Program-made: the position numbers and the translations under genes
Origin: Microcebus murinus
Lineage: Eukaryota > Chordata > Mammalia > Primates > Cheirogaleidae
Direction: 5' to 3'
DNA length: 64,000 nt
Assembly (NCBI RefSeq): GCF_040939455.1
Contig: NC_134108.1
Coordinates: 17,203,501-17,267,500 of the forward strand
Shown here: positions 10,695 through 22,739 of the stretch, piece after piece
How the letters are laid out: every line of letters starts with the position of its first letter
How positions within the stretch are numbered: the first letter of the stretch is position 1
The notes under the pieces: model-generated
Database searches by the model: none
The model's input: only the letters and a program-made list of their open reading frames with translations
What the model was told of the DNA's origin: nothing

Positions 10695-12176
10695 ATTAAA
10701 ACAAATGCAACGTGAAATTTAGAACTGGATAACTGACCTGTTATTTTTAATTTTTCTTACGGTGAAAGAAAATACTTGGCTGAGGTTGTATCGCTGCAGT
10801 ATTTTTGACGCCTTTATTGAAATATTAACCTCCCATAAGTAAAGGGTCCTTTTAACAAAGCTCTCATATGGAATTTTATTTCCTCTAGTAAAAGTAATAG
10901 AAATTTAATTTTAGATATAGGCCTCTGCTGGTTAATTTAAAACCAGTTAATTTTAATCTCTAGCAAGTCCTAGATTTTCTAAATTTATCATACAATGCTT
11001 TTTTTAAAGTAGGCTTTATTTGATGTCCATAATAAATTGCCTTAGTGTGTTATCATTTAATTAACTCGAAATAAGTACACTCTGTGTCACGTTGTCCTTT
11101 CAAAGCCAGAGAACCATAAAGCTTGCTGGGTTTGTGTACACATGTTTTCTCAAGATTCCAGATTCATTTAAATAGCATTCACGACACTGTTAGCCACTTT
11201 GAATTTTTATATAAAAAGAAAGAAAATGCAAAGTCAAGTTTAAACAAACTTATTAAAGCGTATGTAGTAAAGAAGCCAAACAGATCAGACTTCTCTGAAG
11301 TCGTACTATTTGCTTTCTCTCATTTTCATCACAACACATCTTAGGTTACCCAAAAGTATGTCACTCTTATCTTCAAACAAATGGCTTTGTCACCGTGTGC
11401 CAGAACCCAACTAAAAATTGAATACAGCTGCACGCAGACATTGTCCTTAAATGCTGTACAGCACACCAAATGTTTAAGTCTTTCTCTCAATTAACCCCTC
11501 GCCTCCAGCCCAAGTCCTGCCCCAGCCGGAACAAAAGCCTCAGGTGACAGGCTGTGTTCTTTTATAGGACATGGGGATTGTGAAATGCTTTTGGCACTGT
11601 AGTCACATGTAGAGTTATGAACCTTTTTTTCAGACACTCAGGCTTGCCTTGAACTAATTTGGACAATTAATCCTAAAGCTGCACAGATCAGCAATAATCC
11701 AACATTAGTGCTAAATCAGGATACAAAAAATAATGCTGAACGTCCATTAAGCACTTTAGTACCAACATAATGCAATACTAATAGTACTAAAATGTGACCT
11801 TGGGCGTCACTCCTAAGTAAATCAAAACCCTTGCATATGAGCCCTCCTTAGGAGACATAAAGTGTATATTTCTCTTAGATGCAGAAGAAAAAATTGGAAT
11901 ATTTACTAATACACTGAAACAACCAGAGGAAATAAAAGAAGTAATTTTTAAAACAATGCCTTCAAAATTAGATAGCACTTTGCCTCTTTCTGATTATATC
12001 TGACATATAACTGCACCTGTGAATTTTTCTCTTAAAATTTAAAAAATTATCATTTGATATAAATGAAAAGGTTTTTTTTTTTAAAATTAAGGGATTATGG
12101 TAGACTCTAAAATACAGAAATTTATCTTCAACTATTATGTTTTTGGCTTATCCAAAGCAACCATCGTAGAAGATTC
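10695..12176. other. Unique sequence; possible conserved non-coding segment at 11080-11730
   Basis: No interspersed repeat is recognised. The 11080-11730 part is compositionally mixed and free of decay signatures. It holds two TAATCC homeobox-type motifs (11668-11673 and 11695-11700) next to AT-rich motifs. Calling it regulatory is inference. Confidence 0.3.
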
Positions 12177-12177
12177 C

Positions 12178-12289
12178 AAGTTGGGAAACTATGGCCATGT
12201 TTTGAGCCACATGAGTAGACTGTGTTGCCTGCAAATTCTAAAATACTTCCTACATGTCCCTTTCCATAAAAAGTTTGCCAATCCCTGAA
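12178..12289 (+). mobile_element. hAT-Charlie-type MITE remnant
   Basis: 'AAGTTGGGAAACTATGGCC' and 'CTGCAAATTCTAAAATACTT...AAAAAGTTTGCCAATCCCTG' resemble the two ends of the common mammalian hAT family that starts CAGGGGTTGGCAAACTATGG. The middle is deleted (about 110 bp remain). The T-rich run at 12073 just precedes the region. Confidence 0.6.
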
Positions 12290-12590
12290 CTAAAGGATTC
12301 ACAAATAGGCAAGATTTCTGACTTTGTATGAAAAAAATGATTCAAATCTAAAAACCAAAGGGAATTTATATATGCTACATAAGAAATGGAATGCCTAAAA
12401 AACAGAAAATGGGGCTCGGCCAAGTGAAAGTTCGACAGCCAATTATAGACCAAATTGTTTGGTTAAGGTCTGCATGTGTCTCAGAACACATGGAAATTTG
12501 TGTTTAGAATGTGGTGCCTACAGCTACTTCAGTGGACAGGGGGTGCTTTAGCACAATACTTGTGAGTAAAGTCTGTAACTTCACAGGCAA
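12290..12590. other. Unique sequence, nothing recognised
   Basis: No repeat or exon recognised. A 67-codon minus-strand frame (12250-12453) has no known motif. Confidence 0.4.
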
Positions 12591-12594
12591 ATAG

Positions 12595-12815
12595 GGCTTA
12601 TTGGTTAAGAACTTGAGTTCTACTTGAGCTAGACGGTTCAAATTCCATCTCCACCATTCATCAACGTTATATATTAGGTAAGTTTGTTGACCTTCTGAGC
12701 CTTACTCTCCTCGTCTTTAAAATTACAATATTTCTTTCAATCAATGAGTTGATTCAAGAATTAAACAAATTAAGACAAGTGTTTAAAACACTATAGTACA
12801 TGCACAGTAAACCTC
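12595..12815 (+). mobile_element. MIR SINE
   Basis: The body follows MIR: 'TTCAAATTCCATCTCCACCA', then 'GTTGACCTTCTGAGCCTTAC' and 'CTCGTCTTTAAAATTAC', ending in decayed 'ACATGCACAGTAAACCTCAG'. Ancient tRNA-derived SINE. Confidence 0.7.
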
Positions 12816-15240
12816 AGCCATGACTGTCTTAACTCAAAGCTTTCAAGATTTAAGGCTTCAGAATGTTGGGCTCCAAATTAGCAAAGACTTCAAAATCTTG
12901 AAAAACTAAGAGATGAAAATAGCTTAAGAGCTCATCCAGCCCACCCCTTCATTTTCTAGTCGAGGAAACCCAGGCAAAGGGACGGTGATTTGCTGAGCTG
13001 ATCTGTTGTAGGTTTCGCAGTGTAAATGCTTTTCCATATAAGAGACTCCGAAAGGGATTTTCTAATTTTCCTCTAGGTCCATTTGTGCTGAGAGTTCATC
13101 AGGCATATTTTCTGTTCTGGAAATAATAGTTTAGACATCAAAATGATGTTAAGGAAAAATAGAATAATTTTATGGAGAAAAGGGGGGCAGTGGATAGGCT
13201 AAATTAGGCTAAAACCACCTGCTATCTTTCACTGTCTCATGGAGATTCTGTGAATTCGGTTGGGGTCCAAAGACTGAAGACTATAATATTGTTTTTCAGG
13301 TAATATTCTTTGGATCTCATATATTTCTGGCAAGAAGGAGAGTTTTAAAATAGATTTCTTGTATTTAGGAGTCTGTTTAAGCCACCAGTTGCTGAACCTT
13401 GACATTGGTAATCTATTTCACTAAGACAGTCATATCAAGGTGGGTTTATTTCTTTTATAGGAAATGCTTGTCATTGACGGTTTTAAAATCTTAGAATAAA
13501 TCTATTCTGTTCTGAGCACTAATGTGTATGCTGGAGCTCGAGCACAGGCAGTTTTTGCTTAGAGTTAACTGGCTCTTTTAAAAGGAGAGCACTAGAATGA
13601 GACTGCTCTGGAGCTGGTCATACCTGGAAATAATATATTAATATACACCTGTTCAATGAACAAGGGGTTTTACTTAAAGGAAGAAAGTCAGGGTGGAAGA
13701 AAGGAAGAAAAGAAGGAAGGTAGGAGAAACAAAAGAGAACGAGGAGGCAGGCTAGCCTGGGTCTTCTTTGGGTCAAACCCAGTGGGCAAGTCAGTTCTAG
13801 AGACCCCCAACCTCAACTAGACCAATGGGAAAACAACTATCTGGCCAAAGATGTTTGAAAGCAGTTGTTAATTTTTCCACCCTGTTTTCTAAGGTATTTA
13901 ACAGATTGCTGACTGGTCAGTATCAGGGAATTGTTCTGTTTTCATTCTTACATGTAAATCAATCAACTGAAAGAAGAAAGCACAAGCATTTAGTAGCACA
14001 AGGTTGTCCTATGTTGACAGCATTTTAGTTATAGGTTCAGGAGTAATTACTGAAATAAATCATCAATAGGTGGTGACAATATTGATTTTGTGTCAGCACC
14101 TGAGTAAACTATAACCCAGCCTCGGTCTGGAGCCATGCTCATTGTCTTTTGTGCTTTATTTTTGAATTGCTGTCCAAAAAGGGCTTTTTAGCTTCCACAT
14201 GAAATTGCCCACTGAGGTGCTTTTCCCAGGAAACCTCACTGTCCAAATCACCTCTCTCTCCGCAGCTCTCACCCTGAACAGTCTCCTTGGACCATTTTAC
14301 TGCACCCTCTTAACTAGTGTGAAATGCTAATATGGATTGCTGTGATTTTCCAACAAAGCAAAAGGAAAATGTGATTACTGGTTAGAGGGTTCTGTATTAG
14401 CACTTGCTTCTGCTAATTTAAAAATAGGCTGGACTGCAGGAAAACCAATTTCCTCCCTTAACATTAGTTGGTTCTGCTGTTCTTTGTTTAATAAATATCC
14501 TCTGGGCCCGAACTAATGTGAATAGGAGGAAGAGAATTGAGCTCTCTCATTCTATTAAATGCAAACTCGAAATCTAGCCGGCTTTAATAGTTTTGAAGAC
14601 CACCTTAAACTTGATCTTCACATCAAAATAAAACATGTTGCATGGGTTTATTTATTTAATTTTTTTGCTGGCTGGCTCAGATATAAAATCTTCTTTGATG
14701 GTCTGAATTTATTAAAGGTGAGTCGGGTACCTTTAAATGGCAGGGCACTGAATCAGGATAATCTAGCTTTAAATAACTCTGATTAAATAGTTTTTGTTTC
14801 ATACCAAGAAATGTGTTCTGGATGATAACAAAAGGCAGATAATGAAGCAGAACATATACACCCACGCTTCTACATTTGCAGAATCACAAATCTCCCTTTC
14901 ATTTACTTGTGTCTTAAATTTTGATGATGACTAGTTATATGTATATTCTAGAAAAATAACTCTTCTCGTTCCTCTTCAATTGTGCTACATATTTTGAATA
15001 AACATTTCTGACTTTTCTAGTTCAAAATCCAGACTCCTTTCTAATTTTCAGCTACTATTAATATTTTGCCTCTGTTGATACATAAATATATATTCTCCCC
15101 AGCTCTATGCTTTAATCCCTGGTCAATCATTCCCTATGCATTCTACCCATGTCACCATGTGTTTGCTTCTACTCATCTCCAAGATTTTCAGAGCATCAAA
15201 GAAACTTCAATACTAATAATCATATCATTTTGGCATTTGT
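12816..15240. other. Mostly unique sequence; purine tract; possible conserved segment at 14100-14860
   Basis: A weak MIR-like piece is visible at 12920-13010 ('CATTTTCTAGTCGAGGAAAC'). A purine-rich tract (AGGAAG/GAAAGG units) occupies 13675-13752. From 14100 to 14860 the DNA is non-repetitive, with homeobox-like TAAT and TCF-like CTTTGATGG motifs, and resembles conserved non-coding DNA, but I cannot test conservation. Frames of 60-75 codons are not recognisable proteins. Confidence 0.35.
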
Positions 15241-15244
15241 ATAC

Positions 15245-15410
15245 CACTTGACATTCTACTAAACAGTTATTACCTCATTTGAAAGAAGCATCATTACCTG
15301 TATTTTACCAATAAAGAAACTGAGTTTCAAGGAATTAAGTTATGTGCTCAAGATCAAATATTTCTTAAACAGCAGAGATAATTCTCGAATTCTGACTTTT
15401 TACTCCATAG
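15245..15410 (-). mobile_element. MIR SINE, antisense
   Basis: Reverse-complement MIR signature: 'TATTTTACCAATAAAGAAAC', 'TGAGTTTCAAGGAATTAAGT', 'GCTCAAGATCAAATATTTC' and 'CTCGAATTCTGAC'. Confidence 0.65.
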
Positions 15411-15660
15411 CTTTCACTCTTCCACTACAACAAATAAAGGGCTTTTTGATTTGATTTTCCAGGTTTCTTCAGCCCTTTCACCTTTCCTGTTGAGTTCTCT
15501 TCTGCTGAGATCAGGTGCCCCTTTTCCCAAGTTTAATTGTCTGTGTTTGGGTTGCCAGGAATACACCTGTTTCTCGCAGATAAATCCCCATACAACACAT
15601 GTACATGCATTTTTGAACCCTTGCCCAGAATGAATCTTTAAGAATGGTTGCTCTTGTAAC
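15411..15660. other. Unique pyrimidine-rich sequence
   Basis: Nothing recognised. A 60-codon plus-strand frame (15451-15633) shows no domain. Confidence 0.4.
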
Positions 15661-15664
15661 AGAT

Positions 15665-15775
15665 GTTATATGCGACTGCACCTAAAAGATTTTATATGTT
15701 TTAATACAGCACAGTGCCTTGTACACAGAAAACGTTCACTTGGTGTTTGTAGAATGAATCGGTGAATGTACATTG
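15665..15775 (+). mobile_element. L2 LINE 3' end fragment
   Basis: 'CAGCACAGTGCCTTGTACAC', 'AGAAAACGTTCACTTGGTGT' and 'TTGTAGAATGAATCGGTGAA' match the L2 terminal pattern of 'AGTGCCTGGCACA...TTGTTGAATGAATGAA'. Confidence 0.65.
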
Positions 15776-16015
15776 AAAAGTCTCTGACATGCCATCAAAA
15801 CATTTCTAAGCCTTCTCTAGGGGGTGTGAGGCTAATGTAAATGTGAGTGCAAAACTCAGCAAATGTCAACAGGCTATAAATAATCACTTGGTCTATCAGT
15901 GCAGGGAATTTACATATACAGACATTTCCTTTGATGAATGCTAAAGCTCATAATGGAAAGGAACACGCATTTAGAAAAATTAAACATCAGAACAAATACA
16001 GTGAAAAAAACGTGG
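15776..16015. other. Unique sequence, nothing recognised
   Basis: No repeat or gene recognised between the L2 end and the MIR. Confidence 0.4.
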
Positions 16016-16017
16016 GT

Positions 16018-16200
16018 TTTGGATCAAAGGCCTGGCTTTCTGTCTCAGCTCTGCCAGTTTCCTCAAATAAGTTATTGAATATTTCTAAGCTCCGGTTTCC
16101 TCATTTTAAAACAGGTTTAATAACATCTCCCTCCCATGATTATTGTGACGATCAAATGGCGTCTGCATAGAATTTTTGGACACACAATAGGCACTGTCTA
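16018..16200 (+). mobile_element. MIR SINE
   Basis: Good MIR match: 'TCTGTCTCAGCTCTGCCAGT', 'GCTCCGGTTTCCTCATTTTA' and 'TTATTGTGACGATCAAATGG'. The end 'ACACAATAGGCACT' lacks the final bases of the consensus. Confidence 0.75.
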
Positions 16201-16420
16201 AATGTCACTTCTATCCTTTTTTGTAAGTCATGAGGTTATTATTCAAGTTTTACTTTTGAAGAATTGACAAGCTGCTGAATTGTTTCAAATACTAAATTCT
16301 CCATAAGTATAACAGACCACAAATTTGGAAACTTTTAAAGAAATATCATTTTAGATTTATTTTACAACACCAATACTTCTTAAACTCTGATCTGGGTAGA
16401 AACAGGACTTGGCCCAGTTG
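16201..16420. other. Unique AT-rich sequence
   Basis: Nothing recognised. Confidence 0.4.
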
Positions 16421-16429
16421 AGATCCTTT

Positions 16430-16768
16430 TTTTTTTTTTTTTTTTTGAGACAGAGTCTCACTTTGTTGCCCAGGCTAGAGTGCCATGGCGTCAGCCTAGC
16501 TCACAGCAACCTCAAACTCCTGGGCTTAAAGCGGTCCATCTGCCTCAGCCTCCTGAGTAGCTGGGACTACAGGTATATGCCACCATGCCCGGCTAATTTT
16601 GTTTTTCTATATATTTTTAGTTGGCCAATGAATTTCTTTCTATATTTTTTTAGTAGAGACGGGTTCTCGCTCTTGCTCAGGCTGGTTTTGAACTCCTGAC
16701 CTTGAGCAATCCACCCGCCTTGGCCTCCTAGAGTGCTAGGATTACAGGTGTGAGCCACCATGCCCGGC
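16430..16768 (-). mobile_element. Full-length strepsirrhine Alu, antisense
   Basis: A T-run (16427-16446) marks the A-tail. The right arm, linker with 'AGTTGGCCAATGAATTTCTT' and left arm ending 'GAGCCACCATGCCCGGC' follow in reverse complement. The long linker with the GGCCAA motif is the strepsirrhine type. Probable target duplication: AGATCCTTT (16421-16429) versus AGAATCCTTT (16771-16780). The 96- and 72-codon frames here are repeat by-products. Confidence 0.93.
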
Positions 16769-16784
16769 TCAGAATCCTTTGACA

Positions 16785-17010
16785 CATAGTCATTTGTCTA
16801 AACCCTAAGCAAGGCCCTTAAGATGATGAGAAAAAGAATAAGATGCAGTCCCTTTTATCAGGAGTTCAGTTTGAAGGGTGAGGGGCACACATGTAAGCAT
16901 TCGAAGACAACAAGAGTAGATACATGTGGCGCAGAAATATGAGCAGGGTGAGAAAGAGTGGAAGTCACTAAGGCTGGGAGCATTGTGGATGGTATCTCAG
17001 AGGTTGTAAC
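16785..17010 (-). mobile_element. L2 LINE fragment, antisense
   Basis: Follows antisense L2: 'AAGATGCAGTCCCTTTTATC', 'GAGTTCAGTTTGAAGGGTGA' and 'GCACACATGTAAGCATTC', then the purine-rich 'GAGCAGGGTGAGAAAGAGTG' part. Diverged. Confidence 0.5.
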
Positions 17011-17515
17011 ATTTGAACTACTCTAGAAATTCATTTACACTTTTTTCCACCTGCATAAAAATGTTGGAGGTGAATATCAAACGGTGTGATATATTCCAGG
17101 CCCCAGGATGGGCCACCCTGCCTTTGACCCTGAAATGCTCCGTTGTTGCCCTGACCTCTTGCATGGGCTTTAGGCTTCTTGGCTTGTGTTGCATCTCTAC
17201 TGTGACACAGCTCCTACTATTACATGAAAGGCTGCTGCCTGATTCCCTCCCCCACAGCAAGTGAATACGACTTACCAGTTCTAGTTTAATAAGGTTTACT
17301 CTTCAATCCTGACCCCAGATAGATCTCATCTACCTGTCATCTATCCCTGAGATGTGTCAACTCAGAGATATTAGTACCTATCTACAGCTGGGGATGTCTC
17401 ACTCCTGCAGAGTAAGTTGCCTGAACTAATGCAGAAAAATAGCACCAAGGGCCAAAAAGTTGAGAGATGAAAGTTATGGCTTAATGACAATAGTAAAAAC
17501 AAAAATAATAAGAGG
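17011..17515. other. Unique sequence with overlapping short frames
   Basis: Frames of 83 codons (plus, 17013-17264) and 80 codons (minus, 17018-17260) lie opposite each other, and neither has a recognisable domain. No repeat is identified. Confidence 0.4.
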
Positions 17516-17519
17516 AGAA

Positions 17520-17720
17520 GCAGGCTATTCTTAGTGCCTACTGTGTCTTAGGCAATATTCTGTCGACATTTATATACATACTTCTCATTAAATTCCTACT
17601 ACACCATGATATAGGTATTATTACCACATTTTTTAGCTGAGAAAGGTTGGTCCAGAGTAGGACCAGGAACTGAACACAAACATCTGTCTGATTCCAAGGT
17701 CTGTGAGCCTAGTTTTAACT
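17520..17720 (-). mobile_element. MIR SINE, antisense
   Basis: 'GTGCCTACTGTGTCTTAGGC', 'CATGATATAGGTATTATTAC', 'TTTTTTAGCTGAGAAAGG' and 'CTGTCTGATTCCAAGGTCTG' are in reverse MIR order. Confidence 0.7.
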
Positions 17721-18998
17721 ATGACATTTTCTGCCCCCAGGTTCTTATCCAATCTCCAACCATTCATTTCATATTTTTATTTTATGGTATTTTTCAGACC
17801 TGCTCAATAGCCATTTTATGTCTTTGTCAACAGTTCCACAGTTTTGAGGATCTACTGTTCTACGCTTATCAAAATTTATGAGTGTGGGGCTTCCAGTCAC
17901 TTAAATTTTCCCTATAAGTTCCTCTGTGCTTGAGGATCCTAAATTCATTTTTAGTCTGTTGAGTGAAGCAAGCACTGCCTATACATGCACCTTTAATAAT
18001 ATACACATTTCGATAATTAAATCCCCTGTATAGAGAGTGGATCATTATACCATGACTGTCTTGAGGGCAGTGACTGGGAGAAAAGGAAGAAGGAAGGAAG
18101 GTAGGCTAAACCACCGAGATGGCACGGGAGTTCTGTCCCTTTGGTTCATCTGCTGATGGTCTAATTTTGCTTGCTATGCTGAGAGACTTCATTGACTCAG
18201 CATTTAAGTGGATTATCTTAGTTCTCAGAGTGACATATCACTTGAGATGCTTCAAAATGCATTTAAAAGAAAACCCTACTCAAAGGATTTGACTTAAAAA
18301 CAGGAAAGTGTAGAGGTAGGAGTAATTATGAGTCAGACACTCAGTGATGTTACCAAGGATCCAGTGTATTTCCATTTCTGTGCTCTGACTTGCAGAGTCA
18401 GCTTCATCCTAAGCCTGGCTTCCGCTGTGCATGCAGAGATGGCTGTAGCGGGTCTGAGCTTCACGTCTACACACCATGAATGCAGTCCAGCAAGAGACAG
18501 GACATTTTTCCAGCAGCTTCCTCAAGAAGAAACTTTTAGATTTCTCCTCTTACATCTCCCTGACCTTAATTGGGTCATATGCTCTTTCTTAAACCATTTC
18601 TGTCCAGATCTGCCAGAGAAATGACATGAGTTGATTGGTTATCTGAACCAATCGCCATGGTAAGGAGAATGGGGCTATCTGGATTGGTTTACACTAGCAT
18701 GTGCCCACTCCTTCGCTGAGGCTAGTGCTGTTTTATCCCAGAAGACATGAGCTTTGATATGGAGGTACTCAGAAAGGAATGAGAGGGGAGTGGGTACAAG
18801 ATAGACCACCCAACAACCCATAGCATCTGCTTACAGAAAACAAATTAACCATCTCAATATAAGAAAATAATGATTGAGTCAATAATCTTGCTAACCGAAA
18901 TGTGCGTCTGTCTCTAGGAAGAGCATTTTAAAACTCTCAACATGCCTATCAGTATAGTTTGTGGTAAATGCTTTTTATATATGCAGTCTAATTCTCTC
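17721..18998. other. Mostly unique sequence; probable decayed repeats
   Basis: The 18035-18075 piece ('CATGACTGTCTTGAGGGCAG') hints at an L2 end. The 18420-18760 part, with 'AATTGGGTCATATGCTCTTT' and 'ATCTGGATTGGTTTACACTA', has the feel of an old interspersed repeat I cannot name. The 98-codon frame at 18328-18624 overlaps it and is not a recognised protein. Confidence 0.35.
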
Positions 18999-19035
18999 AA
19001 GTTATTTATTTATTTATTTATTTATTTTTTTTTTG
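18999..19035. repeat. (TTTA)n microsatellite and T-run
   Basis: Seven or more TTTA units followed by a T-run; a simple repeat seen directly. Confidence 0.9.
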
Positions 19036-19144
19036 AGAAATGAATTCCCTCTGTTTCTCTTTTGGATTCTTCCCAGCAGCTAGTAACAATATCATTATTA
19101 ACAAAGAAACATTTTTATGTAAACTTCATTTTGGGTTTGAAAGC

Positions 19145-19265
19145 TTTTGTCATTTACTCGTTTGACATATTTTTGAGCACCTAATATATGCATGATATTG
19201 TGCTACGGCCATGAGGGATATACATAGAAAAGATATAGTGATTGCATTTAAACAGCTCATAATTT
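19145..19265 (-). mobile_element. L2 LINE 3' end, antisense
   Basis: 'TTTGAGCACCTAATATATGC', 'GATATTGTGCTACGGCCATG' and 'CATTTAAACAGCTCATAATT' match the reverse complement of the L2 terminus (TATTGAGCACCTACTATGTG type). Confidence 0.65.
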
Positions 19266-19295
19266 TGCAAAGTTGAGAAGATGTGTTTTTAAATA

Positions 19296-19654
19296 CAGAT
19301 GGCCCCCTTACTATTTTTTAACTTTATGATAGTGCAAAAACTCATTCAGTAGGAACTGTACTTTGAGTATCCATACAACCATTCTGTTTTCACTTTTCAG
19401 TGCAATATTCAATAAATTTCACTACATATTCCATACTTTTCTAAAATAAGCTTTGTGTTCAATGATTTTTAAGCTTTTATAAAATAAGCTTTGTGTAGGC
19501 TAATGTAAGTGTTCTGAGCATGCTTGAGGTAAGCTAGGCTAAACAATGATGCTTGGTAAGTTAAGTGTCTTAAATGTATTTTTGACTTAATGATATTCTC
19601 AATTTACAATGGATTTATTGAGGTGTAACCCCGTCATAAGTCAAAAAGCACCTG
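19296..19654 (+). mobile_element. Tigger-derived MITE (MER8/Tigger2-like)
   Basis: The element starts CAGATGGCCCCCTTAC and ends with the complement of CAGGTGCTTTTTGACTTATG. TA dinucleotides flank it (19294-19295 and 19655-19656). The interior includes 'CATACAACCATTCTGTTTTC', 'AGTGTTCTGAGCATGCTTGA' and 'AGGTGTAACCCCGTCATAAG', typical of a mammalian Tigger-derived family. A local 38-bp duplication repeats AAAATAAGCTTTGTGT at 19443-19458 and 19481-19496. It has no transposase. Confidence 0.8.
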
Positions 19655-19656
19655 TA

Positions 19657-22600
19657 GTAATTATAAAGCAGAATTAGTACATATCATAATATTAGTACAA
19701 AGAACTCTGAAAGTCCATAAGTAGACAGATAATTTTTGGCCATGCACACTGTACAAGAAGAATTTAAGATGATAATCTTTCTGAAACTGTGTACTAACCA
19801 ACTAAAAACTGGGCGTATATTGTTGAGAAATTTTAGATTGAGTCTGTCTATGTGTGTGTTGGGAAGTAGTTACAGTGAGTGGGTATATTAGGCTCCAACT
19901 AGGGAAACAGCAACCACTCTTTATTTAAAAAAAGTGTAAATCTTATGCGAAGCCTTGTTTACACAGATATAAAAGACCGGAGAAGCCTTACATAGACACA
20001 TTGATGCAACCTGCAGATAAGCACAGCAAGAGGCTACTGGTACCTTTAGGAGAGAGGGACAGAGGACAACAGGTGTAGGGCAGCGGGGACCAGAGTCGTG
20101 GTTCACCCAGCAAAATCTGGAACCTTGGAGGACTTATCCAAGAGGCAAGTGGAGGGGGGAGAAATACCCTAGCCTCCCCCCTTCCCTTTTCAGTCTCCCT
20201 CCAGTGCCCCCTTCATTGGCCCAAACTGTCAGAATTCAGCTGATGGGGGGGCTGCCAGGAATGGCCCTCAGGGTCCACAGGAACATGCAAAGCTGTGCTG
20301 CGGAGCCTCTGCTGAGGTGGCTGAGGCCACCTCGTGGATCGAAAGAGGGTGAAGGCATAGATGGGCCATCCTGATCAGAGGCAGCATGTGTGGATTGGGG
20401 CGCAGTAAGATGAACTGGAGGGAAAGGTTCCTCAGTAATTGTTTAAATGAAATAGCGACGGAGAGAGCTGATGCCCCCTCTGAGAGGGCAGACCTCACCA
20501 ACGGAGAGTCTGGAAGCAGAGCCAGGGCCTGACATCTTCTCAAAGAGACCAGACCATGAGACTTACCCAAACACAATAGTCATTTCACACTTTCATATAC
20601 TCCCAACCTTAATGTAGACTCTCCTGTCAATCATGTGTCAAAATATGAAAGTGTATAGTAGTATATTTAATTACATATTTATGGAGTTCAGGTGAGGTGG
20701 AGTTTTCCATTGAACCAAGCCAATGACTACGTTTCTCATTTGGGGCATAATCTCAAATCTCAAAACCAGCTTCTCTAGCATGGCAAGCTAACATAAGTCT
20801 TTAAATACAGCTGGAATATCAGGCTCAATCCAAAAGGCCAAACTGTATTGTCTAATTCTGGCCATATTTCATAAAAATGGATACTATAAATACAACGGGG
20901 AGAATGGAATAGGGCAAGAGCAGATGATGCAATGCCTATAAAATAACCCAAGGAGATACAAATGAGTTCACATATCAGGGTCCTAGCCCCGACAATTGAA
21001 CAGCTGTGTGCCTTCTCATCCCTGCCCTTGCCTAATCACTCAGGCTCCGTCTATATTTCCTATCAGTCAGGAGATTTTAAGCCTCATCCAAAGATTAGTC
21101 TATTTCAACAAATTCTTTGAAATGACTACACTTGCTATAACGTCCTCAGAGAAGATGAATGCTTCTTCAAAACAATAACACTGCTTTTGGGGATGATGGT
21201 AACTACCTAATAATAGATCAGTCATATGACTGACTACACACCCCATCTCTCCTCTTATGTCAGTAAAACAAAGAGAAATAAAAGAAGGAGTCTTTTCAAT
21301 GAATACTTCATATGCTATAACTCACAGGAAATGAAACCCCTATTTATTCATCTCTTTTAGTGGCATGCATTTGTAAGTTGCCTGCCCTGTGGTTTATAAA
21401 TTATTTTAAACTCTTACACTATTGCTCAAAAATATAAATGTGTGTGTTAATAGTGTAGACTGGGACTATGCTGCTGATAATACAAGGGAAATTTAACTAG
21501 CTTATAAATGTTAAAATGTAAAAGCAAAGGAAGTCTTGCTATTCATCTTCTCTGCAATATTCAGACATTCATGAAATTGAAAGTTAATGTACCAGGGACT
21601 TTCATTATCTGACCCATTCCATTCTATCTATTAGATTCTCAAAGCACTGGAGACAGAGGACCAATATGTCACCAACACAGGACTGGAAAGGTCACAAAAA
21701 TGAAGCATCAATAAAGCACTACTTCTGAATTAGATTTCACAGTGCTCAGCAGAAAATCTGTTCCATGGACTAAGAATATTTGTAAGAATGGAACTGACAG
21801 CCAGACACAACTTGCAGGAAATTGAAAAGTATTTCTGGATTTAAAAAATTATGTTAAAACTATATTTACACACACAGGGAAAAGGGATTATTTTATATAC
21901 TCAATAAGGAAACAGAACGAACCCTGCATTGGAACCACAGGGAAGTTTTACAGTCACAGAATTCACTAAAAAAATGATTCTGTCTTGTGAAACTACTCTT
22001 CTTTCTTTCCTTAAGCATTTAGTAGAATATTACGCAGGACTTGTAAAATCAATGTGGTTTTTGATAGCTTTCCATAAATCATAGTCTAATGTATAATTTA
22101 GGGTGTTTATTATGGTTTTGTTGTTTTTACTGCCTGAAACACATAATCTTAATTCACCTAATAAAAATTAATCCACCAAAATCCATGATTTCTTTCAGCT
22201 CTCCAAATTTGAAATAATTCTGAATACTCAATTATTCAACAAGCATATTTGTTGAGATTTTCTGCCTCCATTGTAATCAGAATTAGGTGCCACAAAGATA
22301 AAGAGGTAAATATGAAATGGGGCTTTCCCATAAATTAGCTGCAGATATAGGAAAATTTGTAAAACGATAAAGAGAAACACAGTCTAGCCGAGTGGTGGAA
22401 GAGTCGTACAGAGTTACAGGAGGTCCCCAGAGGGGACAATTGTCAAGGCCTGTTGGGGATGGATTGTCAACCATTGGTTCCCAGATACTGGGATTTCAGG
22501 TTCAAATGATTTGAGAGACTAGCATTGAGTCACTATCTTACTAAGAAAATTAAAAAGAACACTTCTGCTATTTAAAATCACTATTACTTTAGTTTTTAAA

Positions 22601-22735
22601 AAGACAGTCTAACCTTAAAATTTTGTGAGAACATTATCTGAGAATAAAAATTATCAAATAAATTAAGCTCATGGCATTATTATCATTTTTTTTCTTTTGT
22701 TTTGAGGAAAATTCTTTTATGGACTAGGATTTAGG
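19657..22735. other. Unique sequence, no gene recognised
   Basis: About 3 kb without confident repeats. A moderately GC-rich part (20100-20570) carries a 102-codon minus-strand frame with no domain. A perfect 12-bp inverted repeat ACACTTTCATAT (20587-20598) / ATATGAAAGTGT (20643-20654) is present. A faint antisense L2 end may lie at 22235-22310. Confidence 0.35.
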
Positions 22736-22739
22736 AGCC

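Noticed and set aside
16409..16785. 96- and 72-codon frames as proteins
   Set aside because: Both are translations of an Alu element.
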